Shown: positions 17,094-25,288 of the stretch, in pieces | Layout: the number at the start of each line of letters is the position of its first letter | Position numbering within the stretch: position 1 is the stretch's first letter | DNA from: Stutzerimonas xanthomarina | GTDB lineage: Bacteria > Pseudomonadota > Gammaproteobacteria > Pseudomonadales > Pseudomonadaceae | DNA length: 64,000 nt | Direction: 5' to 3' | NCBI RefSeq assembly: GCF_003935375.1 | Contig: NZ_RHQM01000005.1 | Coordinates: forward strand, 62,001 to 126,000 | The notes under the pieces: generated by a model | Databases searched by the model: none | What the model was told of the DNA's origin: nothing | Seen by the model: only the letters and a program-made list of their open reading frames with translations | Translations under genes and position numbers: made by a program

Positions 17094-17842
17094 CTGGATT
17101 TCAGATGCCCAAACCGGTGCTGGCCATCGAGGGCCTGACCGTTTCGTTCGATGGTTTCAAGGCTGTCGATGACCTGAACCTCTATCTGGACCGCAACGAG
17201 GTACGCGTGGTGATCGGCCCCAACGGCGCCGGCAAGACCACGGTGCTCGACCTGATCTGCGGGAAGACCCGCGCCACCGGCGGCTCGATCCAGTTCGACG
17301 GGCGCGAGCTGACGAAGATGAAGGAGTTCGACATCGTTCGCGCCGGGGTCGGGCGCAAGTTCCAGAACCCGTCGATCTACGAAAACCTCAGCGTGTTCGA
17401 AAACCTGGAGATGTCCTATCCGGCCGGGCGCAAGGTGTTCGGCGCGCTGTTCTTCAAACGCAGCGCCGAGGTCATCGCCCGGGTCGAGGAAATCGCGGCG
17501 GAAATCGGTCTGAGCGAGCAGTTGTACAGCGAAGCGGGACTGCTCTCACACGGCCAGAAACAGTGGCTGGAGATCGGCATGCTGCTGATGCAGGACCCGG
17601 AGTTGCTGATGCTCGACGAGCCGGTGGCGGGCATGAGCGTCAGTGAGCGGGCACAGACCGCCGAGCTGCTCAAGCGCATCAGTCAGGGCCGCTCGGTGCT
17701 GGTGATCGAGCACGACATGGAGTTCGTGAAGAGCATCGCCCACAAGGTCACCGTGCTGCACCAGGGCAAGGTGCTGGCCGAGGGCAGCATGGAAGCGGTG
17801 CAAAGCAATCCCAAGGTCATCGAGGTTTATCTGGGGCATTGA
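17090..17842 (+). CDS. urtD: Urea/amide ABC transporter ATP-binding protein (UrtD-like)
   Basis: A 250-residue ATPase. Walker A is GPNGAGKTTVLD (about 43-54), the signature is LSHGQKQWLEIG and Walker B is LLMLDEPVAGM. The tail HQGKVLAEGSMEAVQSNPKV is typical of UrtD. The LSHGQ signature in place of LSGGQ is usual for this subfamily. It starts within the stop of the UrtC-like gene. It should form a heterodimer with the UrtE-like ATPase and power uptake of urea or small amides. Confidence 0.88.
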   Translation: MTGFQMPKPVLAIEGLTVSFDGFKAVDDLNLYLDRNEVRVVIGPNGAGKTTVLDLICGKTRATGGSIQFDGRELTKMKEFDIVRAGVGRKFQNPSIYENLSVFENLEMSYPAGRKVFGALFFKRSAEVIARVEEIAAEIGLSEQLYSEAGLLSHGQKQWLEIGMLLMQDPELLMLDEPVAGMSVSERAQTAELLKRISQGRSVLVIEHDMEFVKSIAHKVTVLHQGKVLAEGSMEAVQSNPKVIEVYLGH

Positions 17843-17863
17843 GGCGGTGCGGGCCCTGGCACG

Positions 17864-17948
17864 CGTGGATAACGCTTTGCGGTTATCGACGCTACGCCGA
17901 CGGCTGGCCCGCGCACCGTAGGGTGGACATCGCCGCAGGCATGTCCAC
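17864..17948. repeat. Pair of inverted repeats between the urtD- and urtE-like genes
   Basis: Two hairpins follow one another: CGTGGATAAC (17864-17873) with GTTATCGACG (17882-17891, one mismatch), and GTGGACAT (17923-17930) with ATGTCCAC (17941-17948). The flanking words GTAGGGTGGACA and GTGGATAACGC look like a dispersed intergenic repeat of this group, and a degenerate relative (GGTCCACCCTATG) sits near 27078. They may trim or attenuate the message between the two ATPase genes. Confidence 0.5.
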
Positions 17949-17985
17949 GCGTGTCGCACCCAACAGGTACAAACAGGAGTTCAGC

Positions 17986-18675
17986 ATGTTCCAGATCAGC
18001 AGCCTCGCTTCGGGCTACGGCCAGAGTCAGATCCTTCACGACCTCAATCTGAAGGTCGAAAAGCAGGAAATCGTTGCGGTCATGGGCCGCAATGGCATGG
18101 GCAAGACCACGCTGTTCAAGACACTGATGGGTATCGTCCCGCAGACGGCAGGCAGCGTAGAGGTGGATGGGCAGGAAGTCGCCGGGCTGGAGACCCATCA
18201 ACGGGTTGCCAGCGGTGTGGCCTACGTGCCCCAGGGGCGGATGATCTTTCCCAGCATGACTGTGCTGGAGAACATTCAAACGGGTTTGCCGGCAGCCGCA
18301 GGCGGCAAGGTGCCGGATGATCTCTACGCGCTGTTCCCGGTGCTGCACGACATGCGCAAGCGCAAGGGCGGCAATCTGTCCGGCGGACAGCAACAGCAGC
18401 TGGCGATCGCCCGGGCACTGGCGACCAATCCCAAGGTGCTGCTGCTGGACGAGCCGACCGAGGGCATCCAGCCGTCGATCATCAAGGACATCGCGCGCAC
18501 GCTGAAGGAGATCCGCTCGCTTCGCGATCTGACCATCGTGGTTTCCGAGCAGGTGCTGTCGTTCACCATGGAAATCGCCGACCGCTTCCTGGTGATCGAG
18601 AAGGGCCGCTTCGTGCTGGAGGAAAGCGCGGCCAATGCCGACGAGGCGACCATCAGCCGTTACCTGTCGGTGTAA
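17986..18675 (+). CDS. urtE: Urea/amide ABC transporter ATP-binding protein (UrtE-like)
   Basis: A 229-residue ATPase with Walker A GRNGMGKTTLFK (about 36-47), signature LSGGQQQQLAIARAL, Walker B VLLLDEPTEGIQPSII, and the UrtE-typical VPQGRMIFPSMTVLEN. I start it at the ATG at 17986, which has ACAGGAG upstream, instead of the in-frame start at 17839 that runs through the inverted repeats. The 143-bp gap after the UrtD-like gene is unusual for a tightly packed transporter operon. Confidence 0.88.
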   Translation: MFQISSLASGYGQSQILHDLNLKVEKQEIVAVMGRNGMGKTTLFKTLMGIVPQTAGSVEVDGQEVAGLETHQRVASGVAYVPQGRMIFPSMTVLENIQTGLPAAAGGKVPDDLYALFPVLHDMRKRKGGNLSGGQQQQLAIARALATNPKVLLLDEPTEGIQPSIIKDIARTLKEIRSLRDLTIVVSEQVLSFTMEIADRFLVIEKGRFVLEESAANADEATISRYLSV

Positions 18676-18872
18676 GCGCATTTATTCCGTGGGGCGCCCT
18701 AGGGCGCGGACCGTGCAGGATGGTTCGCGCGCCAAGGGCCTTTCGCGGAGCGATGGGGCGACGCAATTCTTCTCTTATTCCTGATCCTCAGGCCGGTGTG
18801 CGTTCCCTGCGCGCCGGCCTTCGCCTGCCTGTCTGATAGACCTGAAGACCGCGTATTTGCTGGCTCCGCGCA

Positions 18873-18889
18873 TACGTCATCCAACGTAT
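18873..18889. promoter_or_regulatory. TACGTCATCC-type element upstream of fmdA
   Basis: TACGTCATCCAACGTAT matches the element at 13504-13520 at 15 of 17 positions, including both arms (TACGTCATCC and CGTAT). It lies about 80 bases before the fmdA start, a distance close to that in front of the transporter operon. This suggests a shared regulator, most simply the LuxR-type response regulator encoded at 9233-9892. Confidence 0.6.
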
Positions 18890-18970
18890 TTCGGAAAAGC
18901 TGGCGACGGAAAAGACTAGCTCCGTGTTCAGCGCAACGCTGATGTCCTTCCAACGCAAAGGAGCTTCGTC

Positions 18971-20200
18971 ATGACCGATACCCTGATCAAGGTCGACTTG
19001 AACCAGCCTGCCACCGAGAACGAGCAGATCCACAACCGCTGGCATCCGGACATTCCGATGGCCTGCTGGGTCAAGCCGGGTGACGACTTCATTCTCGAGA
19101 CCTACGACTGGACCGCTGGCGCGATCAAGAACGACGATGATGCATCCGACGTGCGCGACGTCGACCTGACCACCGTGCACTACCTGTCCGGCCCGGTCGG
19201 GGTCGAGGGTGCCGAGCCGGGCGACCTGCTGGTGGTGGACCTGCTTGATATCGGCGCCAAGCAGGACTCGTTGTGGGGCTTCAACGGCTTCTTCTCGCAG
19301 CAGAACGGCGGCGGCTTCCTGACCGACCACTTCCCTCATGCGCAGAAGTCCATCTGGGATTTTCAGGGCCTGTTCACTAGCTCCAGGCATATCCCGGGCG
19401 TGCGTTTCGCCGGGCAGATCCATCCCGGCCTGATCGGCTGCCTGCCGGATCACAAGATGCTGGCGACCTGGAACGAGCGCGAGCAGGGCCTGATCGACAC
19501 CAATCCCAACCGCGTCCCGCCGCTGGCCAATCCGACATTCGCCGCCACCGCGCACATGGGCAAGCTCACCGGCGAGGCGCGTGACAAGGCCGCGGCCCAG
19601 GGCGCGCGTACCGTGCCGCCCCGTGAGCATGGCGGCAACTGCGACATCAAGGACCTTTCGCGCGGCTCGAAGATCTTCTTCCCGGTCTATGTCGATGGCG
19701 CCGGGCTGTCGGTCGGCGACCTGCACTTCAGCCAGGGTGACGGCGAGATCACCTTCTGTGGCGCCATCGAGATGGCCGGCTGGGTGCACATGAAGGTCGA
19801 GCTGATCAAGGGTGGCATGGCCAAGTACGGCATCAAGAACCCGATCTTCAAGCCCAGCCCCATCGTCCCGACCTACAAGGATTACCTGATCTTCGAAGGC
19901 ATCTCGGTCGACGAGAGCGGCAAGCAGCACTACCTGGACGTCAACATCGCCTACAAACAGGCCTGTCTGAACGCCATCAACTACCTGACCAAATTCGGCT
20001 ACTCGCCGGCGCAGGGCTACTCGCTGCTCGGTTCCGCGCCAGTGCAGGGACATATCAGCGGTGTGGTGGACATACCCAATGCCTGCGCCACGCTCTGGCT
20101 GCCGACCGAGATCTTCGAGTTTGACATCCACCCGAACGCGTCCGGGCCGACCCGGTTCCTCGATGGCAGCATCGACCTGCCGATCGCCTACGACAAATGA
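18971..20200 (+). CDS. fmdA: Formamidase (FmdA/AmdA acetamidase-formamidase family)
   Basis: A 409-residue cytoplasmic amidase, the usual length of Methylophilus FmdA. It starts MTDTLIKVDLNQP after an AAAGGAG site. Family stretches include HNRWHPDIPMACWVKPGD, VHYLSGPVGVEGAEPGDLL, HPGLIGCLPDHKML and REHGGNCDIKDLSRGS, the last giving His/Asp residues of the metal-dependent FmdA/AmdA fold. It converts formamide to formate and ammonia, and related enzymes also take acetamide. It is followed by an FmdB-like zinc ribbon gene and an AmiE-type amidase gene and preceded by an amide/urea transporter, so it is part of a nitrogen scavenging unit. Confidence 0.92.
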   Translation: MTDTLIKVDLNQPATENEQIHNRWHPDIPMACWVKPGDDFILETYDWTAGAIKNDDDASDVRDVDLTTVHYLSGPVGVEGAEPGDLLVVDLLDIGAKQDSLWGFNGFFSQQNGGGFLTDHFPHAQKSIWDFQGLFTSSRHIPGVRFAGQIHPGLIGCLPDHKMLATWNEREQGLIDTNPNRVPPLANPTFAATAHMGKLTGEARDKAAAQGARTVPPREHGGNCDIKDLSRGSKIFFPVYVDGAGLSVGDLHFSQGDGEITFCGAIEMAGWVHMKVELIKGGMAKYGIKNPIFKPSPIVPTYKDYLIFEGISVDESGKQHYLDVNIAYKQACLNAINYLTKFGYSPAQGYSLLGSAPVQGHISGVVDIPNACATLWLPTEIFEFDIHPNASGPTRFLDGSIDLPIAYDK

Positions 20201-20278
20201 GTTCGTTCATCCGGGCGGGGCAGGTGCTCTGGACGGCGGCCTGGCCCGCCCGGATGGAGGGACACGGAGGATGATGCG

Positions 20279-20626
20279 ATGCCGATCTATGAATACGACT
20301 GCGACGCCTGCGGTGACTTCACTGCCCTGCGCCCGATGAGTGTGCGCAGCGAACCCTGCGATTGCCCGGCCTGCGGCACGCCCAGCCCGCGAGTGATTCG
20401 CACCGCCCCCGGCCTGGCAACCATGGCCGGCAGCACCCGCGCGGCGCATGAGACCAATGAGCGCGCCAGCCACGCGCCCAAGACAGTCGCCGAGTATGCC
20501 GCCAGCAAGCGCCACCCGGCCGGCTGCAGCTGCTGCGGCCCGAGCAAGCCGGTGGTGCCGACCAAGGCGAATCCCCATGCGCTCAAGGTCAGCCCGTCGA
20601 ACCGGCCGTGGATGATCAGCCACTAG
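20279..20626 (+). CDS. fmdB: FmdB-family zinc ribbon protein
   Basis: A 115-residue protein starting MPIYEYDCDACGDF with CxxC (8-11) and a second CxxC (CDCPACG, about 32-35): the FmdB zinc ribbon. A proline- and alanine-rich linker leads to a second cysteine group near the C-terminus (GCSCCGPSKP, about 82-91). In Methylophilus FmdB is encoded next to formamidase and was proposed as a regulator; a metal chaperone role is also possible. It sits 78 bp after fmdA and 101 bp before the aliphatic amidase gene. Confidence 0.88.
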   Translation: MPIYEYDCDACGDFTALRPMSVRSEPCDCPACGTPSPRVIRTAPGLATMAGSTRAAHETNERASHAPKTVAEYAASKRHPAGCSCCGPSKPVVPTKANPHALKVSPSNRPWMISH

Positions 20627-20727
20627 CCTGCAGCCTCGGTCGCGCCAGCGCCAGCCCGCTCATGGGGTGGGTAACGCTCTACTTTGCCACCGCTCACCAC
20701 GACAGAACCTGAAAGAGGGAGAGACCC

Positions 20728-21768
20728 ATGCGTCACGGCGATATTTCCAGCAGTCCCGATACCGTCGGCGTAGCCGTCGTCAATTACAAGATGCCGCGCC
20801 TGCATACCCGCGCTGAGGTGCTCGACAACGCGCGCAAGATCGCCGAGATGATCAAGGGCATGAAGCTCGGCCTGCCGGGCATGGACCTGGTGGTGTTCCC
20901 CGAGTACAGCACCATGGGGATCATGTATGACCCCGGCGAGATGATGGAAACCGCCACCACCATTCCCGGCGAGGAAACCGCGATCTTCTCGGCCGCCTGT
21001 CGCGAGGCACGGACCTGGGGCATCTTCTCGCTCACCGGCGAGCGCAACGAAGACCCGGGCAAGGCGCCTTACAACACGCTGGTGCTGATCGACGATCAGG
21101 GCGAGATCGTGCAGAAGTACCGCAAGTGCATTCCCTGGTGCCCGATCGAGGGCTGGTATCCGGGTGACCGCACCTACGTCAGCGACGGCCCCAAGGGCAT
21201 GAAGATCAGCCTGATCATCTGCGACGACGGCAACTACCCGGAGATCTGGCGCGACTGCGCGATGAAGGGCGCCGAGCTGATCGTGCGCTGCCAGGGCTAC
21301 ATGTACCCGGCCAAGGAGCAGCAGGTGCTGATGTCCAAGACCATGGCCTGGGCCAACAACTGTTACGTGGCGGTGGCCAATGCCGCAGGCTTCGATGGCG
21401 TCTACAGCTACTTCGGCCACTCGGCGATCATCGGCTTCGACGGTCGCACCCTGGGCGAGTGCGGCGAGGAGGAAATGGGGATCCAGTACGCCCAGCTGTC
21501 CATCTCGCAGATCCGTGACGCCCGTGCCAACGACCAGTCGCAGAACCACCTGTTCAAGCTGCTGCACCGCGGCTACACCGGCGTCTATAACTCGGGTGAC
21601 GGTGACAAGGGCGTGGCTGACTGTCCGTTCGAGTTCTACCGCACCTGGGTGCTGGATGCGCAGAAGGCGCAGGAAAACGTCGAGGCCATGACCCGCGCCA
21701 CTGTCGGGGTCGTCGACTGCCCGGTGTACGAGCTGCCGCACGCGGGACGGGAGCGGACGCTGGGTTGA
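20728..21768 (+). CDS. amiE: Aliphatic amidase AmiE
   Basis: A 346-residue nitrilase-superfamily amidase whose N-terminus (MRHGDISSS) and most of its length look very close to Pseudomonas aeruginosa AmiE. The catalytic triad is E59 (FPEYS), K133 (KYRKCIPW) and C165 ([10 protein letters not shown]). It hydrolyses short aliphatic amides such as acetamide and propionamide to the acid plus ammonia. In P. aeruginosa amiE is controlled by AmiC/AmiR antitermination; no AmiC or AmiR is seen here. The gene instead follows fmdA-fmdB with a GAGGGAGAG ribosome-binding site. A formamidase (AmiF) is less likely given the sequence similarity. Confidence 0.93.
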   Translation: MRHGDISSSPDTVGVAVVNYKMPRLHTRAEVLDNARKIAEMIKGMKLGLPGMDLVVFPEYSTMGIMYDPGEMMETATTIPGEETAIFSAACREARTWGIFSLTGERNEDPGKAPYNTLVLIDDQGEIVQKYRKCIPWCPIEGWYPGDRTYVSDGPKGMKISLIICDDGNYPEIWRDCAMKGAELIVRCQGYMYPAKEQQVLMSKTMAWANNCYVAVANAAGFDGVYSYFGHSAIIGFDGRTLGECGEEEMGIQYAQLSISQIRDARANDQSQNHLFKLLHRGYTGVYNSGDGDKGVADCPFEFYRTWVLDAQKAQENVEAMTRATVGVVDCPVYELPHAGRERTLG

Positions 21769-21836
21769 AGGGTTGCCCGCCGCATTGGGGCAACTGTTCC
21801 AGAGGGTTGCTTGCCATCGGGGCCATGCGCCCTCAG

Positions 21837-21864
21837 CCCTCACCTCTCCTTGGAAAGGTGAGGG
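21837..21864. terminator. Inverted repeat after amiE
   Basis: CCCTCACCT (21837-21845) and AGGTGAGGG (21856-21864) form a perfect 9-bp stem with a 10-base loop about 70 bp after the amiE stop. There is no T-run on either side, so termination is only possible, and a dispersed intergenic repeat is the alternative. Confidence 0.4.
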
Positions 21865-22034
21865 TGGCAGGCCTGTGTCGACTTTGGGCTATTACCCGCC
21901 TCGTTGCGATCCAGGCTTTGCCTTTCGGAGAGCAGGTAGTGGCGGACGCGCAGCGTTAATCGCACCCATTCCCCGCGCCCCTTCGCTCCAATGGTTGATG
22001 GGCCGCACGTTCAATACTTCGCACCGGGGCGCTC

Positions 22035-23072
22035 ATGCCATTCGTGAATGAACTGATCGAGCACAACCGTACCCAGCTCGCGCAAGCCAGCGACCGGGAG
22101 GGCCACGCGCCGAAGGCGGCGTCGCGCTTCCTGTTCGACGTCGAGACCGTCATGGCGCTGCTGCGCAGTCGTATCGTTGGTCAGGATGCGGTGCTGAGCG
22201 AAATCGAGGCGATGCTTCGCGTGGTCAAGGCCGGAATCGGCGATCCCGAACGTCCGCTGACGGTCAATCTCTTCCTCGGCCCGACCGGGGTTGGCAAGAC
22301 CGAGATCGTCCGGCTGCTGGCTCAGGCCATTCATGGCAAGCCGGACGCCTTCTGCCGCATCGACATGAATACCCTGGCCCAGGAACACTACGCCGCCGCG
22401 CTCACCGGAGCCCCGCCCGGCTACGTGGGCAGCAAGGAAGGCACGACCCTGTTCGACGCCGAGGCCATCGCCGGAAGCTTCAGCCGGCCCGGTATCGTGC
22501 TGTTCGACGAGCTGGAGAAGGCCAGTCGGGAAGTCGTGCGCAGCCTGCTCAATGTGCTGGATAGCGGACGACTGACCTTGGCTGCTGGCAACCGGACCCT
22601 GGATTTCCGCAACACGCTGGTGTTCATGACCAGCAACATCGGCGTACGGCAGGCTGCGCGGTGGGAGCGCTGGCCGATACCACGCATGGGCCGTGCCGCG
22701 TTGCGAAGCCGCAGCTTCGGGCAGGCGCTGCATCGGCATTTCGATCCGGAGTTTCTCAATCGCATCGACCGCACGCTGCAGTTCGAGAGCATCCAGGGCG
22801 ATCGGCTGAAGGCAGTGCTCGATGTCGAACTGGGCAAGCTGGCACAGCGCCTGGCCCGACAGGGCGTACGGCTGCAGGTCGATGAGGCTGTCAAACACGC
22901 CATCTGCCGCGCGCACGACTCGCGCTTCGGTGCGCGCGACCTCAGCCGGCGGCTGCGCACGCGCCTGGAGCCAGCGTTGGCGGAAGCCCTGTTGCGCGAT
23001 CCCGCCGAGCGGCTATGGCGAGCGGTGCTGCAAGACGGTGCGATCCGTGTGGAGCCACTCGTGAGCGACTAG
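22035..23072 (+). CDS. Single-domain ClpA/ClpB-like AAA+ ATPase
   Basis: A 345-residue protein equal to only the second AAA+ module of a Clp/Hsp100 unfoldase. It has IVGQDAVLSEIE (47-58), Walker A GPTGVGKT (82-89), the aromatic pore loop GYVG (129-132), Walker B IVLFDELEKA (154-163), sensor 1 FMTSN, and a C-terminal D2-small-like domain ending in an Arg-rich ARDLSRRLRTRL stretch. It lacks the N-domain, the first AAA+ module, the middle coiled coil and a ClpP-binding IGL/F loop that I can recognise. Such short Clp-like proteins may act as stand-alone remodelling ATPases. It stands alone ahead of a YihY/BrkB gene. Confidence 0.8.
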   Translation: MPFVNELIEHNRTQLAQASDREGHAPKAASRFLFDVETVMALLRSRIVGQDAVLSEIEAMLRVVKAGIGDPERPLTVNLFLGPTGVGKTEIVRLLAQAIHGKPDAFCRIDMNTLAQEHYAAALTGAPPGYVGSKEGTTLFDAEAIAGSFSRPGIVLFDELEKASREVVRSLLNVLDSGRLTLAAGNRTLDFRNTLVFMTSNIGVRQAARWERWPIPRMGRAALRSRSFGQALHRHFDPEFLNRIDRTLQFESIQGDRLKAVLDVELGKLAQRLARQGVRLQVDEAVKHAICRAHDSRFGARDLSRRLRTRLEPALAEALLRDPAERLWRAVLQDGAIRVEPLVSD

Positions 23073-23142
23073 CAGCGAACTCTCCAGCAGAGCGGTCGTC
23101 CCATTTTCTAGACCGCACATTTCACTGATTGGGGAAACATCG

Positions 23143-24018
23143 ATGGCCATGCTGGACACCCGCGGTATCGGGGCCGTGACCTTGCTCAAGCGTACGTTCA
23201 AGGAATTCGGCAACGACGACATGTCGACCTATGCCTCGGCGCTGGCATACCGTGGCCTGTTCTCGATGTTTCCGTTCCTGCTGTTTCTTATCGCCTTGCT
23301 CGGCTTTCTTGATCTGCAGAATTTCTTCGACTGGTTGCGCATGCAGGCCGAGCTGGCCTTGCCGCCGATGGCGATGGAGCAGATCAATCCGGTCATTGAC
23401 CAGTTGCAGGAACAGAAGGCGGGGCTGCTGTCGTTCGGTATCGTCGCGGCGCTATGGACGGCTTCGGTCGGTTTTCGCTCGCTGATGAATGCGATGAACC
23501 GCGCCTACGACGTGGAGGAGGGGCGACCGAGCTGGAAGCTGATCCTGCTTTCGTTGGCCTATACCGTGGGCATCGCCGTGCTGCTGCTGTTGTCGGCCGG
23601 GCTGATGATCGTCGGGCCGCAGGTGATGGAGTGGCTGGCTTCGCAGGTCGGCCTGAAGGACATCGTCGTGCTGCTCTGGACCTGGCTGCGCTGGCCGGTG
23701 ATCGTGCTGATGCTGATGCTGGTGGTGGCGCTGCTGTACTACGTGGCGCCGGATGTGAAGCAGGAGTTTCGCTTCATCACGCCGGGCTCGGTGCTAGCCG
23801 TGCTGGTGTGGATTCTGGCCTCGATCGCGTTCGGCATCTATGTGCAGAACTTCGCCGACTACAACGCGACCTACGGCAGCATCGGCGCCATCATCGTCTT
23901 GCTGCTTTATCTGTACATCTCCTCGGCAGTGCTGCTGTTCGGTGCCGAACTCAATGCGGTGATCGAACACGCTTCGGTCGAAGGCAAGGACCCGGGCGAG
24001 AAGGTGCCGGACGCCTGA
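23143..24018 (+). CDS. YihY/BrkB family inner-membrane protein
   Basis: A 291-residue protein with six hydrophobic segments. It shows the family features LAYRGLFSMFPFLLFLIALLG near the N-terminus, LWTASVGFRSLMNAMNRAYDVEE in the middle, and a C-terminal YNATYGSIGAIIVLLLYLYI with AELNAVIE. The family was once called ribonuclease BN but is now regarded as membrane proteins of uncertain transport function. The upstream gap is 70 bp with GGGG as a weak ribosome-binding site. Confidence 0.88.
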   Translation: MAMLDTRGIGAVTLLKRTFKEFGNDDMSTYASALAYRGLFSMFPFLLFLIALLGFLDLQNFFDWLRMQAELALPPMAMEQINPVIDQLQEQKAGLLSFGIVAALWTASVGFRSLMNAMNRAYDVEEGRPSWKLILLSLAYTVGIAVLLLLSAGLMIVGPQVMEWLASQVGLKDIVVLLWTWLRWPVIVLMLMLVVALLYYVAPDVKQEFRFITPGSVLAVLVWILASIAFGIYVQNFADYNATYGSIGAIIVLLLYLYISSAVLLFGAELNAVIEHASVEGKDPGEKVPDA

Positions 24019-24106
24019 GGCGCCGTCTGGCGCCCCGCTGCGAACAACCCTTCTACGTAACGGTCATCTATTTCATTACAGAATTATTCCGCAGGGATTG
24101 CGGAGC

Positions 24107-25288
24107 ATGCCGCTGACGCGCGACGTGCCCGGCGAGGCCGGAGTTCTGCTATGGGACCGACGGAGAAGTACCTTGCATATCGCGGATATGACCATGTTCT
24201 ACGCGCCCGCCAGTGGTGGCGTGCGCACCTACCTCGAGGCGAAGCATCGCAGGCTGCAGCTTTACTCCGGCGTGCGGCACAGCATTCTGGTGCCGGGGGG
24301 CGACTACAGTCACAACGATGGCCTCTATGAGGTGCCGGCACCGATCCTGCCGTTCGGCAAGGGCTACCGCTTTCCGATCCGCCGCGCGCCCTGGCGCAAT
24401 CTGCTGCGTTCGCTGCGTCCCGATCTGATCGAGGTCGGCGATCCCTACATGACCGCATGGGCGGCACTGGACGCCGGGCGCCGGCTGAATGTTCCGGTGA
24501 TCGGTTTCTATCATTCCGACCTGCCGCTGCTGGTCAGCAACCGCATCGGCAGCTGGCTGGGCACCAACCTCAATGGCTACGTTTCAAAGCTGTACGGCAG
24601 CTTCGATCGGGTGTTGGCACCCAGCGAAGTGATGGCCGACAAGCTCTTGCACCTCGGCGTGAAGAACGTCTTCGTGCAGCCCCTGGGGGTTGATCTGGAC
24701 ACCTTCTGCCCCGAGCGCCGCGACCCCGATCTGCGCCGCGAGCTGGGCCTGGCCGACGACACCCGGCTGATGATCTTTGCCGGGCGCGGTTCGCGGGAGA
24801 AAAACCTGCACGTCCTGCTGGAAACCGCGCGCCAGCTCGGCAAGCCGTACCACCTGTTGCTGGTGGGTTCGAGCATGCCGCAGCGGGTGCCGGACAACGT
24901 CACGGTGATCGACCGCTTCTGTTGTGCCAGCGAAGTGGCGCGCTACATGGCCAGTAGCGATGTGCTGCTGCATGCCGGCAATCAGGAGACCTTCGGCCTA
25001 GTGGCGCTCGAAGCCATGGCCAGCGGTATTCCGGTGATCGCCGCGCGTGCCGGTGCGTTACCGGAGCTGGTGCCGTTCTACACCGGGCGCCTGTGTCGGC
25101 CGCTCGACCCGAGGGCCATGGCGCATGCCGTGCGCGAGCTGTTCGAAGACGATCCGCGACTGCTCGGACAGCAGGCGCGCCAGCATGTCGAGGCGCATCA
25201 TGCCTGGGATGCCGTGGTGGCGGGGTTACTCGCCCATTATCACGCGGTGCTCGGCACAGCGGACCTGCCGGTAGCCGTACATGGCTGA
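24107..25288 (+). CDS. Glycosyltransferase family 4 protein
   Basis: A 393-residue GT4/GT-B enzyme. The N-domain has the acceptor-site loop YAPASGGVRTYLEAKHR, and the C-domain has VLAPSEVMADKLLHLG, LMIFAGRGSREKNLHVLLE and the donor-site E-x7-E region (NQETFGLVALEAMASG). The ATG at 24107 is preceded by AGGGA at about 10 bases; a TTG at 24098 is also possible. The stop overlaps the next gene by 8 bases. The closest functional analogy is a lipid- or sugar-linked mannosyl/glucosyltransferase of the kind that makes glycolipids under phosphate limitation. The substrate is unknown. Confidence 0.85.
   Translation: MPLTRDVPGEAGVLLWDRRRSTLHIADMTMFYAPASGGVRTYLEAKHRRLQLYSGVRHSILVPGGDYSHNDGLYEVPAPILPFGKGYRFPIRRAPWRNLLRSLRPDLIEVGDPYMTAWAALDAGRRLNVPVIGFYHSDLPLLVSNRIGSWLGTNLNGYVSKLYGSFDRVLAPSEVMADKLLHLGVKNVFVQPLGVDLDTFCPERRDPDLRRELGLADDTRLMIFAGRGSREKNLHVLLETARQLGKPYHLLLVGSSMPQRVPDNVTVIDRFCCASEVARYMASSDVLLHAGNQETFGLVALEAMASGIPVIAARAGALPELVPFYTGRLCRPLDPRAMAHAVRELFEDDPRLLGQQARQHVEAHHAWDAVVAGLLAHYHAVLGTADLPVAVHG

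Noticed and set aside
18788..20131. 447-residue minus-strand frame over fmdA
   Set aside because: Shadow; fmdA matches its family over the whole length and covers the same bases.
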